From Alphaproteobacteria bacterium (lineage in GTDB: Bacteria; Pseudomonadota; Alphaproteobacteria; Acetobacterales; Acetobacteraceae), in contig JAPLOI010000048.1 in the NCBI GenBank assembly GCA_026400815.1, positions 1 through 62,365 on the forward strand: 62,365 bases of DNA, in the 5' to 3' direction. Position 1 is the stretch's first letter, and each line of letters begins with the position of its first letter. Below the pieces are notes generated by a model. The model worked only from the letters and a program-made list of their open reading frames with translations, was not told the DNA's origin and did no database searches. Positions 26,007 to 34,210 of this stretch are shown one piece after another. The translations under genes were made by a program, and so were the position numbers.

Positions 26007-26780
26007 ATGAAACTCCTGTTCTGGCGCAAGCCGCGCATCCCCGTCCTGGTGCTGCACGGCATCCTGGCCCGCCGCGCCGCCCTCAACATCGCCGCCTACG
26101 GCCCGCTGATCGACCGCGCCTGCGCCGCCGCGAAGGGCGCCCACCTGGTGCTGGACATCGAAAGCCCCGGCGGCTCCCCGGTACAGTCGGATCTCATCGC
26201 CCGCCGCATCCGCGATGGCGCCGCCCGCCACAACGTCACCGTCACCGCCGTCATCGGGGAGGTCGGCGCCTCCGGCGGCTACTGGCTTGCCTGCGCCGCA
26301 GACCGCATCCTGGCCAACCCGATGAGCATCGTCGGCTCCATCGGCGTCGTCAGCGGCGGCTTCGGTTTCGACCAGGCCCTGGCCCGCCTCGGCATCGCCC
26401 GCCGCCTGCGCATCGCCGGCACCAACAAGGCCCGCAACGACCCCTTCTCCCCCGAACGCCCGCAGGATGCCGAATTCACCCAGGCCCTGCTGGACGATTT
26501 GCACGAGCGCTTCAAATCCTGGGTCCGCGACCGCCGCGGCACGAAGCTCAAGGGCGACGAAGCCGCCCTGTTCGACGGCGGCTACATGCTCGGCGCCCGC
26601 GCCCTGGAACTCGGCCTCATCGACGGCCTCGGCGATACCGCCACCCTCATCCGCGACCTCGGCGGCGAACGCGCCCGCCCGCACCCCTTCGCCCCCCGCC
26701 GCCGCGGCCTGCTCTCCCGCCTGCCGCGCATGCTGGCCGAAGCCGAAGCGGAACTCCACGCGCCCCGCCTGCGGCTATAG
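26007..26780 (+). CDS. S49-family (SppA-like) serine peptidase, short form
   Basis: A 257-residue S49 peptidase. The fold shows HLVLDIESPGGSPVQS, then GEVGASGGYWLACAADRILANP with the nucleophile serine, then the general-base lysine in AGTNKARNDPFSPERPQ. A C-terminal basic tail follows. The length matches the short single-domain form, and it lacks a clear N-terminal membrane helix (MKLLFWRKPRIPVLVLHGIL is short), so it may be cytoplasmic or peripheral. Signal-peptide degradation is the usual role. The ATG at 26007 is preferred over an upstream in-frame start in non-conserved sequence. Confidence 0.85.
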   Translation: MKLLFWRKPRIPVLVLHGILARRAALNIAAYGPLIDRACAAAKGAHLVLDIESPGGSPVQSDLIARRIRDGAARHNVTVTAVIGEVGASGGYWLACAADRILANPMSIVGSIGVVSGGFGFDQALARLGIARRLRIAGTNKARNDPFSPERPQDAEFTQALLDDLHERFKSWVRDRRGTKLKGDEAALFDGGYMLGARALELGLIDGLGDTATLIRDLGGERARPHPFAPRRRGLLSRLPRMLAEAEAELHAPRLRL

Positions 26781-26844
26781 TCCCCCTGCGGCTATAATCA
26801 ACCCGGGCGCTGGGCTATAGCGGCCCGGCCTCGGAGACCGCCTG

Positions 26845-28131
26845 ATGCCCCGCCCCACCTTCCCCAGCTACGCCGATCGCTGCGGCTGGAACGCCATGCT
26901 CCCCCCGCGCACCCCGCGCCCGGCCCTGCACGGCGACCACCGCGCCGATTTCGCCGTGGTCGGTGCCGGCTTCACCGGCCTGGCCGCCGCCCGCCGCCTC
27001 GCCGAACTCCACCCACAGGCCCGCATCATCGTCCTCGAAGCCACCGAGATCGGCGAAGGCTCCTCCGGCCGCAACTCCGGTTTCGCCAGCCCCACCGACA
27101 TCCCCGGCGGCACCTCCCCCGCCGCCCTGGCCAGCGCCGCCGCGCAAGACCGCTTCGGCGAAGAAGGCTTCAACTGGCTCGTCGCCCTCACCCAGCAGCA
27201 CAACATCGAGTGCGGCCTCCACCTCAGCGGCCGCATCAAGGGTGCCGCCACCGAACGCGGCGAGGCCATCGTCCGCAGCATGCTCGCCACAGTCCAATCC
27301 CTCGGCCTGCCCCACGCGCTCCTGGGCCCCGACGACATGGAACAGCGCATCGGCACGCGCTACTACCGCCTCGGCCTCTTCACCGAAGGCGGCTACCTGC
27401 TCGACCCCGCCGCCCTCATCCGCGGCCTCGCCGACTCGCTCCCCGAAAACATCCAGCTCCACGAATCCTCCCCCCTCCAAACCCTGCGCCGCGATGGCCC
27501 CCACTGGCGCCTCGAAACCACCAACGCCACCGTCACCGCCCCCACGGTGGTGATGGCCACCAACGCCGCCATCAAGCAGTTCGGCCACCTGCGCGACCGC
27601 ATCGTCACCATCCACACCTACGCCGCCATCAGCGCCCCCGTCCCGCCCAGCGCCTTCGGCACCCAATCCAGCTGGGGCCTCCTCTCCTGCCACCGCCTCG
27701 GCACCACCGTCCGCCGCGTCGGGCCCGACCGCCTGATGGTCCGCTCCCTCTACGCCTACGAACACGGCCTCCCCGAACCCCGCGTCCGCGACGAACTCCG
27801 AAGCCGCTTCCATCGCCGCTACCCCGCCCTCTCCCATGTCGACCTGGACCACGTCTGGGGCGGCACCACGGCGCTGACCCTCAACGGCGCCCCCTGGTGG
27901 GGCCAACTCGACCAGGGCCTCTACGGCTTCGCCGGCTGCAACGGCTCCGGCATCGTCAAAGGCACCGTCCTGGGCAAACGCCTCGCCGAACAAATCTCCG
28001 GCCAAGACAGCACCGCCGCCATCCTCGCCGCCTTCGGAACCCCCAACCGAATCTCCCCGGAACCCTTCCGAACCCTCGGCTTCCACACCATCGCCGCCAT
28101 CGAACGCCGGCGCGCTGGGGCGGAGTCGTAG
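26845..28131 (+). CDS. FAD-dependent oxidoreductase (DAO family)
   Basis: A 428-residue flavoprotein of the D-amino acid oxidase/GlpD superfamily. The FAD-binding Rossmann motif is DFAVVGAGFTGLAAARRLAEL (GxGxxG at 40-45). It then has the DAO hallmarks EIGEGSSGRNSGFASP and, near the C-terminus, GLYGFAGCNGSGIVKGT. The SSGRNSGF form resembles gamma-glutamylputrescine oxidase (PuuB/OrdL type), so an amine substrate is likely. No polyamine genes adjoin it. Its TAG is followed directly by R element copy 4. Confidence 0.85.
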   Translation: MPRPTFPSYADRCGWNAMLPPRTPRPALHGDHRADFAVVGAGFTGLAAARRLAELHPQARIIVLEATEIGEGSSGRNSGFASPTDIPGGTSPAALASAAAQDRFGEEGFNWLVALTQQHNIECGLHLSGRIKGAATERGEAIVRSMLATVQSLGLPHALLGPDDMEQRIGTRYYRLGLFTEGGYLLDPAALIRGLADSLPENIQLHESSPLQTLRRDGPHWRLETTNATVTAPTVVMATNAAIKQFGHLRDRIVTIHTYAAISAPVPPSAFGTQSSWGLLSCHRLGTTVRRVGPDRLMVRSLYAYEHGLPEPRVRDELRSRFHRRYPALSHVDLDHVWGGTTALTLNGAPWWGQLDQGLYGFAGCNGSGIVKGTVLGKRLAEQISGQDSTAAILAAFGTPNRISPEPFRTLGFHTIAAIERRRAGAES

Positions 28132-28335
28132 GAAGCAAGGCCAGGGGCTTTGCCCCTGGACCCCACCAGGGACCTGAGGTCCCTGGACCCACAATAGTTC
28201 CGCCTTCGGCGGGGAGGGGCCGCCCGGGTCTCTCCACCGCCTCGACGGCCCCTCCCCGCCGAAGGCGGAAAAAGGTCGAGGGGTCTGGGGCCTAAGGCCC
28301 CAGCGGGTCCAGGGCAGAGCCCTGGCCTTGCCTTC
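28132..28335. repeat. Composite palindromic repeat (R element), copy 4, between convergent genes
   Basis: The repeat fills the convergent gap between the FAD oxidoreductase and the DapA-family gene. Hairpins: CCAGGGGCTTTGCCCCTGG (28141-28159), AGGGACCTGAGGTCCCT near 28168, central 24-base arms at 28198-28221 and 28247-28270, GGGGCCTAAGGCCCC near 28288, and CCAGGGCAGAGCCCTGG near 28308. Confidence 0.9.
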
Positions 28336-29229
28336 CTACGTCTTCATCGCCCCCAGCGCCTGGGCGAACCGGTCGACGGCGGCGAGGCCGAAGGCATTGG
28401 GGGCCAGGCCGGGCTCGCGGTCGAACACGGTCAGTCCCAGCCGCGCCGCGGTCAGTCGTTTGCCGTAGCAGATCAGGTGATCCACGGACTGCATCACGAA
28501 CACGATGGCCGGCAGGATCTCCCGGTACAGCCGCTCCGCCTCCGCCTCGTCCCCGCGCCGCATGGCGTCGTAGATGGCGATCTGCGCCTCGAAGCAATCG
28601 GGCGCCGGGATCAGCCCGGCGCAGCCCGCGCGGAGGTTATCCGGCAATTCCAGCCCACCGCGCCCGTTGAACACCGCGAGCTTGCCGTCCGTCTCCTCCA
28701 CCACCCGCGCGATCAGCGTCGCCGGCCCTTCGCCCTTCAGCACCGTGAAATTCGCACAGCGCCGCGCCAACTCCCCGATCGCCGCCGGCCCCAGCCCGAT
28801 CCCGATCAGCTCCGGCGCATTCTGGATCCCCGCCGGCACCGGCGACCGGTCGATCACCGCGGCAAAGAAATCCACCAGCGCGGCTTCCGAAATCCCCGGA
28901 ATCCGCGGCGGCTGCAGCACCACCCACGCCGCCCCGCACGCAGCCGCCTGCGCCACCGCGGCACGCTGCTCCTCCACCGTCGCCCCGAAGATCGTCACCG
29001 CCAGCGGAATCCGCCCGCCGAGATCCTCGGCCGCCCATTCCACCACCTGCCGCCGCTCGGCCGGCGAGAGCTTCCCCACCTCGGTGGCCAGCCCCATCAC
29101 CGCCATCCCCGGGGCGCCTGCTGCCAGCACCGCCCGCGCCTGCAACCGCATCGCCGCACGATCGAGCCCCCCCTCGCGGGTGAAGAACGCATACAGGATC
29201 GGCCAGATGCCGGCGGGCGCTTGGGTCAT
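28336..29229 (-). CDS. DapA/N-acetylneuraminate lyase family protein
   Basis: A 297-residue TIM-barrel aldolase of the dihydrodipicolinate synthase family. The Schiff-base lysine is K165 in FTVLKGEGP. The substrate-carboxylate motif, usually GTTGE, reads GLATEVGKLSPAER. The catalytic tyrosine of the usual YNxPxRT motif is absent: the segment reads AGIQNAPEL (residues 133-141). It is therefore unlikely to be DapA itself; a pyruvate- or keto-acid-dependent lyase with other substrates fits better. It is a single gene, divergent from pgsA. Confidence 0.82.
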   Translation of the reverse strand: MTQAPAGIWPILYAFFTREGGLDRAAMRLQARAVLAAGAPGMAVMGLATEVGKLSPAERRQVVEWAAEDLGGRIPLAVTIFGATVEEQRAAVAQAAACGAAWVVLQPPRIPGISEAALVDFFAAVIDRSPVPAGIQNAPELIGIGLGPAAIGELARRCANFTVLKGEGPATLIARVVEETDGKLAVFNGRGGLELPDNLRAGCAGLIPAPDCFEAQIAIYDAMRRGDEAEAERLYREILPAIVFVMQSVDHLICYGKRLTAARLGLTVFDREPGLAPNAFGLAAVDRFAQALGAMKT

Positions 29230-29312
29230 CCCGCCCCGCTACGCCAGCGTCCCCCAATCGTCAAACACCACGGGCTGACCGCGCGCGAATTTCCCTCTAC
29301 TGTCCGCCGCGC

Positions 29313-29912
29313 ATGATGACCGACCTGCCCAACGTACTCACACTGTCCCGCATCGCCGCCATCCCGGTGATGGTGGTGCTCGCCTCCATCCGCAGCCCCG
29401 CCACCGATTTCGCCGCCTGCGTCGTCTTCGGCCTGGCCGGCATCACCGACTATTTTGACGGCAAGCTCGCCCGCGACTACGGCCAAACCTCCGACCTCGG
29501 CCGCATGCTCGACCCGATCGCCGACAAACTCCTCGTCGCCGCCGCCCTCATGATGCTCGTGGGCACGGATCGCCTCAGCGCCGTCGGCCTCTACCCCGCC
29601 ATCGTCATCATGCTGCGGGAACTCCTGGTCAGCGGCCTGCGCGAATACCTCGCCGGCATGCGCATCGGCCTGCCCGTCACCGTGCTCGCCAAGTGGAAAA
29701 CCGGCGTCCAGATGGGCGCCCTCGGCACGCTCCTCGCCGGCAACCCCTCCGCCGAGTTCCTCGGCATCCCCTGGCTCCCGGTTGCGATCATCGGCGAGGC
29801 GATGCTCTTCACCGCCGCCGCCCTCACCCTCATCACCGGGTGGGACTACCTGCTGGCCGGCCTGCGCCACGCCTCCCAGCCGCATCGCGCCCCCGATCCC
29901 GTCCGCGAATGA
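29313..29912 (+). CDS. pgsA: CDP-diacylglycerol-glycerol-3-phosphate 3-phosphatidyltransferase
   Basis: A 199-residue membrane enzyme that makes phosphatidylglycerol phosphate from CDP-diacylglycerol and glycerol 3-phosphate. The CDP-alcohol phosphotransferase motif is complete (ITDYFDGKLARDYGQTSDLG followed by RMLDPIADKLL). About four to five hydrophobic helices are present. ATG codons at 29313 and 29316 are both possible starts. It heads the run pgsA-mobB-lipoprotein-moaD-moaE, and its TGA overlaps the mobB ATG by 4 bases. Confidence 0.92.
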   Translation: MMTDLPNVLTLSRIAAIPVMVVLASIRSPATDFAACVVFGLAGITDYFDGKLARDYGQTSDLGRMLDPIADKLLVAAALMMLVGTDRLSAVGLYPAIVIMLRELLVSGLREYLAGMRIGLPVTVLAKWKTGVQMGALGTLLAGNPSAEFLGIPWLPVAIIGEAMLFTAAALTLITGWDYLLAGLRHASQPHRAPDPVRE

Positions 29913-30415
29913 CCCTGCTCGGCATCACCGGCTGGTCCGGCAGCGGCAAGACCACCCTGCTCACCGCCCTCATCCCCGTCCTCGCCGCCCGCGGCCTCAC
30001 GGTCTCCACCGTCAAGCACGCCCATCACGATTTCGATCTCGACCAGCCCGGCAAGGACAGCTGGCGCCACCGCGCCGCCGGCGCGCAGGAGGTCCTGATC
30101 GCCGCCGGCCGCCGCTGGGCCCTCTTGCACGAGAACCACGGCGAGGAACCCGATCTCGCCGACCTCCTGCGCCGCCTCGCCCCCGTCGACCTCGTCCTGG
30201 TCGAAGGCTACAAGGCCTCGCCGCACCCGAAGCTGGAGGTCCACCGCCCGTCCCTCGGCAAGCCCCCGATCTGGCCCGGCCGGCCAGACATCATCGCCGT
30301 CGCCTCCGACACCCCCCTCCAGGGCTGCGATCGCCTCTGCCTCCCCCTCTCCGATCCCCCCGCCATCGCCGCCTGGATCGCCGCCTCCCTGCCCACCCTG
30401 CGACCCGAAGCTTGA
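29909..30415 (+). CDS. mobB: Molybdopterin-guanine dinucleotide biosynthesis protein MobB
   Basis: A 168-residue P-loop GTPase. Walker A is GWSGSGKTTLL (8-18), followed by VSTVKHAHHDFDLDQPGKDSW, the MobB signature, then VDLVLVEGYKASPHPKLEVHR. MobB assists MobA in converting molybdopterin to its guanine dinucleotide form. It starts at the ATG overlapping the pgsA stop (ATGA). With moaD and moaE downstream it forms a molybdenum-cofactor group. Confidence 0.92.
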   Translation: MTLLGITGWSGSGKTTLLTALIPVLAARGLTVSTVKHAHHDFDLDQPGKDSWRHRAAGAQEVLIAAGRRWALLHENHGEEPDLADLLRRLAPVDLVLVEGYKASPHPKLEVHRPSLGKPPIWPGRPDIIAVASDTPLQGCDRLCLPLSDPPAIAAWIAASLPTLRPEA

Positions 30416-30519
30416 GCCGGAGCCTCCGCACGGGCACATTGCACCCCGGCACACCGTACAAAGCCCCCCGGCCGGCCCCCCGCCGACCCCGGACCCGCCC
30501 CGACAAGGAAAAGACCCCC

Positions 30520-31116
30520 ATGCGGCGCACCGCCCTCCGTCCTGCGGCCTATGCCTTCGCCGCCACCCTGCTGCTCTCCGGCTGCGCCTCCTACGTGGGC
30601 AACCCCACCGACGGCATGGGCGGCTTCCTGGGCGACGTCTTCTCCTGGCGCGGCGCCCCCAACCGCCCCGCCATCGAAAGCGCCAACGCCCGCCGCGTCA
30701 CCGGCACCGGCGAGGAAGTCGAACCCCTGCAGACCGAGCCCGGCAATGTCTGGCCCGGCCCGCTCCCCCCGCCGCGCACCATGTCCGACATGCAGCGCGA
30801 AATGGGCAACCCCCTCCCGCCGATCGACGCGCCCATGCCGCGCGGCAGCGGCTTCCCGCCGCCGGCCGCCAGCCCCGCCGCCCTCTCCGCGCCGCGCGCC
30901 ACCGCCCCCACCCTGCCGCCGGCCGCCCAGCCCTCCCCCGCCAGCCGCGTCCTGCAAACCCCGATGGGCCCCGCCACCACAATCATGGGCGGCAACGGCG
31001 TCGAAACCTTCACCCTGCCCGGCGGCCGCACCGGCATCGTCATGCCCAACGCCAACGGCACCCTCACCCTCATCGGCCCCGACGGCACCACCCAGACCAT
31101 CCCCGCCCCGCGTTAG
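30520..31116 (+). CDS. Proline-rich lipoprotein
   Basis: A 198-residue protein with a lipoprotein signal: MRRTALRPAAYAFAATLLLS then G-C (lipobox LLSGC, lipidated C22). The mature part is low-complexity, rich in Pro and Ala (residues 85-150), and ends in TFTLPGGRTGIVMPNANGTL followed by LIGPDGTTQTIPAPR. AAGGA lies about 12 bases before the ATG. No family was recognised. An anchored spacer or envelope structural role is possible. Confidence 0.75.
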   Translation: MRRTALRPAAYAFAATLLLSGCASYVGNPTDGMGGFLGDVFSWRGAPNRPAIESANARRVTGTGEEVEPLQTEPGNVWPGPLPPPRTMSDMQREMGNPLPPIDAPMPRGSGFPPPAASPAALSAPRATAPTLPPAAQPSPASRVLQTPMGPATTIMGGNGVETFTLPGGRTGIVMPNANGTLTLIGPDGTTQTIPAPR

Positions 31117-31182
31117 CTGGATCGCGTGATTCACGTCTCCGGCGCTTCCGCCTCCGACGACCACGCTCTGCACACGAGACCC

Positions 31183-31452
31183 ATGGCTGAACCCCGCCCC
31201 CTCCGCCTGCTCTACTTCTCCTGGCTGCGCGAACGCATCGGCACCGGGGAGGAGGAACTCACCCCACCCCCGGGCACCGATACCGTCGCCGCCCTCGTCG
31301 CCTGGCTGCGCACCCGCGGCCCGGGCTACGAGGCCGCCTTCGGCACCACCGCCCCGGTCCGCTGCGCCATCAACCAGGATTTCGCCCAGCCGGAGGCCAC
31401 CATCGCGCCGGGCGACGAGGTCGCCTTCTTCCCGCCGGTCACCGGGGGCTAA
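31183..31452 (+). CDS. moaD: Molybdopterin synthase small subunit MoaD
   Basis: An 89-residue ubiquitin-fold protein ending in the diglycine VTGG, which is thiocarboxylated and donates sulfur to precursor Z. The start LRLLYFSWLRERIGTGEEEL and the later INQDFAQPEATIAPGDEVAF are typical. An in-frame GTG 57 bases upstream is less likely than the ATG at 31183. moaE follows after 4 bases. Confidence 0.92.
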   Translation: MAEPRPLRLLYFSWLRERIGTGEEELTPPPGTDTVAALVAWLRTRGPGYEAAFGTTAPVRCAINQDFAQPEATIAPGDEVAFFPPVTGG

Positions 31453-31456
31453 GTCC

Positions 31457-31948
31457 ATGGCCACCATCCGCGTCCAGCACGACCCCATCGATGTAGGCGC
31501 CGAATTTGCCGCCCTCATGTCCGACGCCCACGGCAACACCCGCACCGACATTGGCGGCATCGGCAGCTTCATCGGCACCGTCCGCGGCACCGCCAAGGGC
31601 CGCCCGATCACCGAAATGGCCCTGGAACACTACCCGGGCATGACGGAACGGGCCCTCTCCGCCATCGCCGACCAGGCCGCCGCGCGCTGGAACCTGCTCG
31701 CCACCACCCTCATCCACCGCGTCGGCCCCATGGCCCCGGGCGAAACCATCGTCCTCGTCCTCGCCGCCTCCCCCCACCGGGCAGACGCGCTGGAAGCCAC
31801 CGCCTTCCTCATCGACTGGCTGAAAACCAAGGCGCCGTTCTGGAAGAAGGAAACCTTCACCGACGGCACCCATAGCTGGGTCGACGCCCGCGAAACCGAC
31901 GAAGCCGCCGCCGCCCGCTGGGGCACCGAACCAGGCCACCCGGCGTAG
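31457..31948 (+). CDS. moaE: Molybdopterin synthase catalytic subunit MoaE
   Basis: A 163-residue MoaE. Typical segments: GGIGSFIGTVRGTAKGRPI, LEHYPGMTERALSAIADQA, the HRVG motif (IHRVGPMAPGE), and the active-site lysines in KTKAPFWKKETF. It joins two MoaD C-termini to convert precursor Z to molybdopterin. The stop codon TAG at 31946-31948 lies inside a short palindromic repeat (31945-31975), so the repeat supplies the terminator codon and the end of the protein. Confidence 0.92.
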   Translation: MATIRVQHDPIDVGAEFAALMSDAHGNTRTDIGGIGSFIGTVRGTAKGRPITEMALEHYPGMTERALSAIADQAAARWNLLATTLIHRVGPMAPGETIVLVLAASPHRADALEATAFLIDWLKTKAPFWKKETFTDGTHSWVDARETDEAAAARWGTEPGHPA

Positions 31949-31975
31949 GGCGGGTCGCGCAGCGGACCCGCCATC
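31945..31975. repeat. Short REP-like palindrome after moaE
   Basis: GTAGGGCGGGTCGCGCAGCG followed by GACCCGCCATC. The arms GGCGGGTC (31949-31956) and GACCCGCC (31965-31972) pair. The same layout, with compensating changes, occurs at 34121-34151. This YAGGGCGG...CCGCC form resembles short palindromes scattered in many Proteobacteria. Confidence 0.7.
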
Positions 31976-32073
31976 TTCTCCCCCACCTCCCCCACCCACC
32001 TTCCCCCCAACCGCACCCCCCGGTAGCGGTCCCTTCACCTTTGCACGTCAGGTTGGCCCCCGGAGAGCCAGCC

Positions 32074-34050
32074 ATGTCCGACCCCACCGCCGCGCACCTG
32101 CCCCCCCAGGCAGCCCCCGCCTTGCCCTTCGACACCGCCTCGGGCCTCGTCGCCCCCCAGCCGCGCGAGTCCGTCCCCTCCGCCGAAGCCCTCGCCGGGC
32201 TCGCCGAGGCGCTGGCCACCCATCGCGCCGGCGACATCACCCGCGCCGAGGCCCTCTACCGCGGCGTGCTCGCCGAAGCCCGGCACTTCCCCCAGGCGAT
32301 GCACCTGCTCGGCATCCTGCTCACCGAAACCGCCCGCCCGCAGGAAGCCGCCGCCCTGCTGCGCCAGGCCATCGCCCTGCGCCCCGGCCACGCCGATACC
32401 GCCACCGCCCTGGCCCGCGCCTGCGCCGAGTGCGGCGAGCTGCCCGAAGCCATCGCCCTGGTGGAACACGTCCTCGCCACCCGCACGCGCGATGTCGGCC
32501 TGCGCCTCGCCCTTGCCCAGCTCCAGGCCCGCGCCGGCGATCCGCGCGCCGCCGTCGCCACCGCCCGCCAGGCCGTCGGCCTCGCGCCGGATGATCCGCG
32601 CGCCCGCGCCGCCCTGGCCTGCCATCTCGTCGCCGCCGGCCAGCCCGAAGCCGCCCTGGTGGAAGCCGAAGCCGGCCTCGCCCGCCGCGGCGACATGGCT
32701 GATGCCTGGCTCGCCCGCGGCGTCGCCCTGCGCGCCCTCGGCCGCGCCCCCGAAGCCGTCGCCGCGCTGGACCGCGCCGCGAACCTGGCACCAGACCAGG
32801 CCCCCATCCTCCTCGCCATGGCCAATGCCCGCGCCGATTCCGGCGATACCGCCACCGCGCTGGATCTCCTCCGCCAGGCCATCGCCCGCGCTACCCCCCC
32901 GCCGGCAGCAGCCCTCCCCGCCCGCACCCCCGGCACTCCCCCGCCCGGCCTCGCGGAGGCCTATGCCAGCCTCGGCGCCGTCCTCACCGCCGAAGCCCGC
33001 CTGCCCGAAGCCGTCACCGCCTGCACCGCCGCCATCGAGGCAGCACCCGGCTACGCCCCCGCCTACTGGAACCGCGCCATCGCCCGCCTCCTCGCCGGCG
33101 ATCTCGAAGGCGGCTTCGAGGATGCCGAATGGCGCAAGCGCCACCCCCGCTTCGCCCCTGATTTCGCCGCCCTCGCCACCGCCCCCGGCGCCCGGCCGGA
33201 ATGGCAGGGCGAACCCCTCCAGGGCCGCCACCTTCTGGTCCATGCCGGGCAGGGCATGGGCGACACCCTCATGTTCGCCCGCTACCTCGCCCCGCTCGCC
33301 GCCCGCGCCGCCACCGAAGGCGGCGCCCGCGTCACCCTGGCCTGCGCCGCCTCGCTCATCCCCCTGCTGGCCAGCCACGGCATCGCCGCCGTACCCCGCG
33401 CCGAAGGCCTGCCGCCGCACGATCTCTGGATCGACCAGATGAGCCTGCCGCGCCTCCTCCCCCCGCCCGCCGGCGGGTTCGAGCCGATCCCCCGCGCCCA
33501 GGGCTACCTGGCTGCCGACCCGGACCGCATCGCCGCCTGGCGCCGCGAGATCGGCCTCGGCGTGCGCATCGGCGTGGTCTGGGCCGGCAACCCCGCCCAT
33601 GCCAACGACCGCCACCGCTCCCTGCCGCAAGGGGCCGCCGCCCGCCTGCTGCGCCCGCTGCACCGCCTCGCTGCCGCCGTGCCCCGCCTGCGCCTCGTCG
33701 CCCTGCAGCATGGCCCGCGCCACGCCGAACTCGCCCCGCTCGGCATCCCAGACCTCTCCGCCGGCCTCGCCGACTGGTCCGAAACCGCCGCCCTGATCTC
33801 AGCCCTCGACCTCGTCATCACCGTCGACACCGCCGTCGCCCACCTCGCCGGCGCCCTCGGCCGCCCCGCCTGGGTCATGCTCCCGCACGCGCCCGATTGG
33901 CGCTGGCAACTCGCCCGCACCGATTCCCCCTGGTACGCCTCCCTCCGCCTCTTCCGCCAAGCCGTCCCCAACGACTGGGACAGCGTCGTCCGCGCCACCG
34001 CCGCCGCCCTCCGCGCCCGCTACGCCCCCCGGGACCCCGGCCACCCCTAA
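32074..34050 (+). CDS. TPR protein with C-terminal heptosyltransferase-like (GT9) domain
   Basis: A 658-residue protein. Residues about 45-370 are tetratricopeptide repeats (ALATHRAGDITRAEALYRGV, ALLRQAIALRPGHADTATAL, and so on). Residues about 385-650 resemble the ADP-heptose-LPS glycosyltransferase fold (HLLVHAGQGMGDTLMFARYL near 390-410, and VITVDTAVAHLAGALGRPAW near 590). The TPR part would recruit protein partners and the C-terminal part would bind a nucleotide-sugar. The target is unknown. The ATG at 32074 is chosen over an in-frame TTG at 32041. It may be co-transcribed with moaE. Confidence 0.82.
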   Translation: MSDPTAAHLPPQAAPALPFDTASGLVAPQPRESVPSAEALAGLAEALATHRAGDITRAEALYRGVLAEARHFPQAMHLLGILLTETARPQEAAALLRQAIALRPGHADTATALARACAECGELPEAIALVEHVLATRTRDVGLRLALAQLQARAGDPRAAVATARQAVGLAPDDPRARAALACHLVAAGQPEAALVEAEAGLARRGDMADAWLARGVALRALGRAPEAVAALDRAANLAPDQAPILLAMANARADSGDTATALDLLRQAIARATPPPAAALPARTPGTPPPGLAEAYASLGAVLTAEARLPEAVTACTAAIEAAPGYAPAYWNRAIARLLAGDLEGGFEDAEWRKRHPRFAPDFAALATAPGARPEWQGEPLQGRHLLVHAGQGMGDTLMFARYLAPLAARAATEGGARVTLACAASLIPLLASHGIAAVPRAEGLPPHDLWIDQMSLPRLLPPPAGGFEPIPRAQGYLAADPDRIAAWRREIGLGVRIGVVWAGNPAHANDRHRSLPQGAAARLLRPLHRLAAAVPRLRLVALQHGPRHAELAPLGIPDLSAGLADWSETAALISALDLVITVDTAVAHLAGALGRPAWVMLPHAPDWRWQLARTDSPWYASLRLFRQAVPNDWDSVVRATAAALRARYAPRDPGHP

Positions 34051-34058
34051 CAAGCAAG

Positions 34059-34096
34059 CCCTTCTTTTTCTGAAGAAAAAGAAGCAAAAAGACTTC
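34059..34096. repeat. AT-rich palindrome element, locus 2
   Basis: CTTCTTTTTCT (34061-34071), GA, AGAAAAAGAAG (34074-34084), followed by CAAAAAGACTT. The hairpin and flank are identical to the A-type unit at 4363, 35441 and 42710. This locus has only the single A unit, with no opposing partner. It follows the TPR-glycosyltransferase stop by about 10 bases, so it may work as its terminator. Confidence 0.7.
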
Positions 34097-34120
34097 AATA
34101 ACCAAACCCCACCACCGGGC

Positions 34121-34151
34121 GTAGGGCGGAACGCGAAGCGGTTCCGCCATC
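34121..34151. repeat. Short REP-like palindrome
   Basis: GTAGGGCGGAACGCGAAGCG followed by GTTCCGCCATC. The arms GGCGGAAC (34125-34132) and GTTCCGCC (34141-34148) pair perfectly. It is the second copy of the form seen at 31945-31975, differing by compensated bases in the stem. Confidence 0.7.
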
Positions 34152-34210
34152 CCCCTTTTCCGCAGTAGAGCAGGCTCAAGCCCGCCACCGCGCGGAGCAA
34201 AAGCAAGCAT

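Noticed and set aside
31117-31182. A possible molybdenum-cofactor riboswitch before moaD
   Set aside because: The gap is only 66 bases and contains no extended set of paired stems that I could find.
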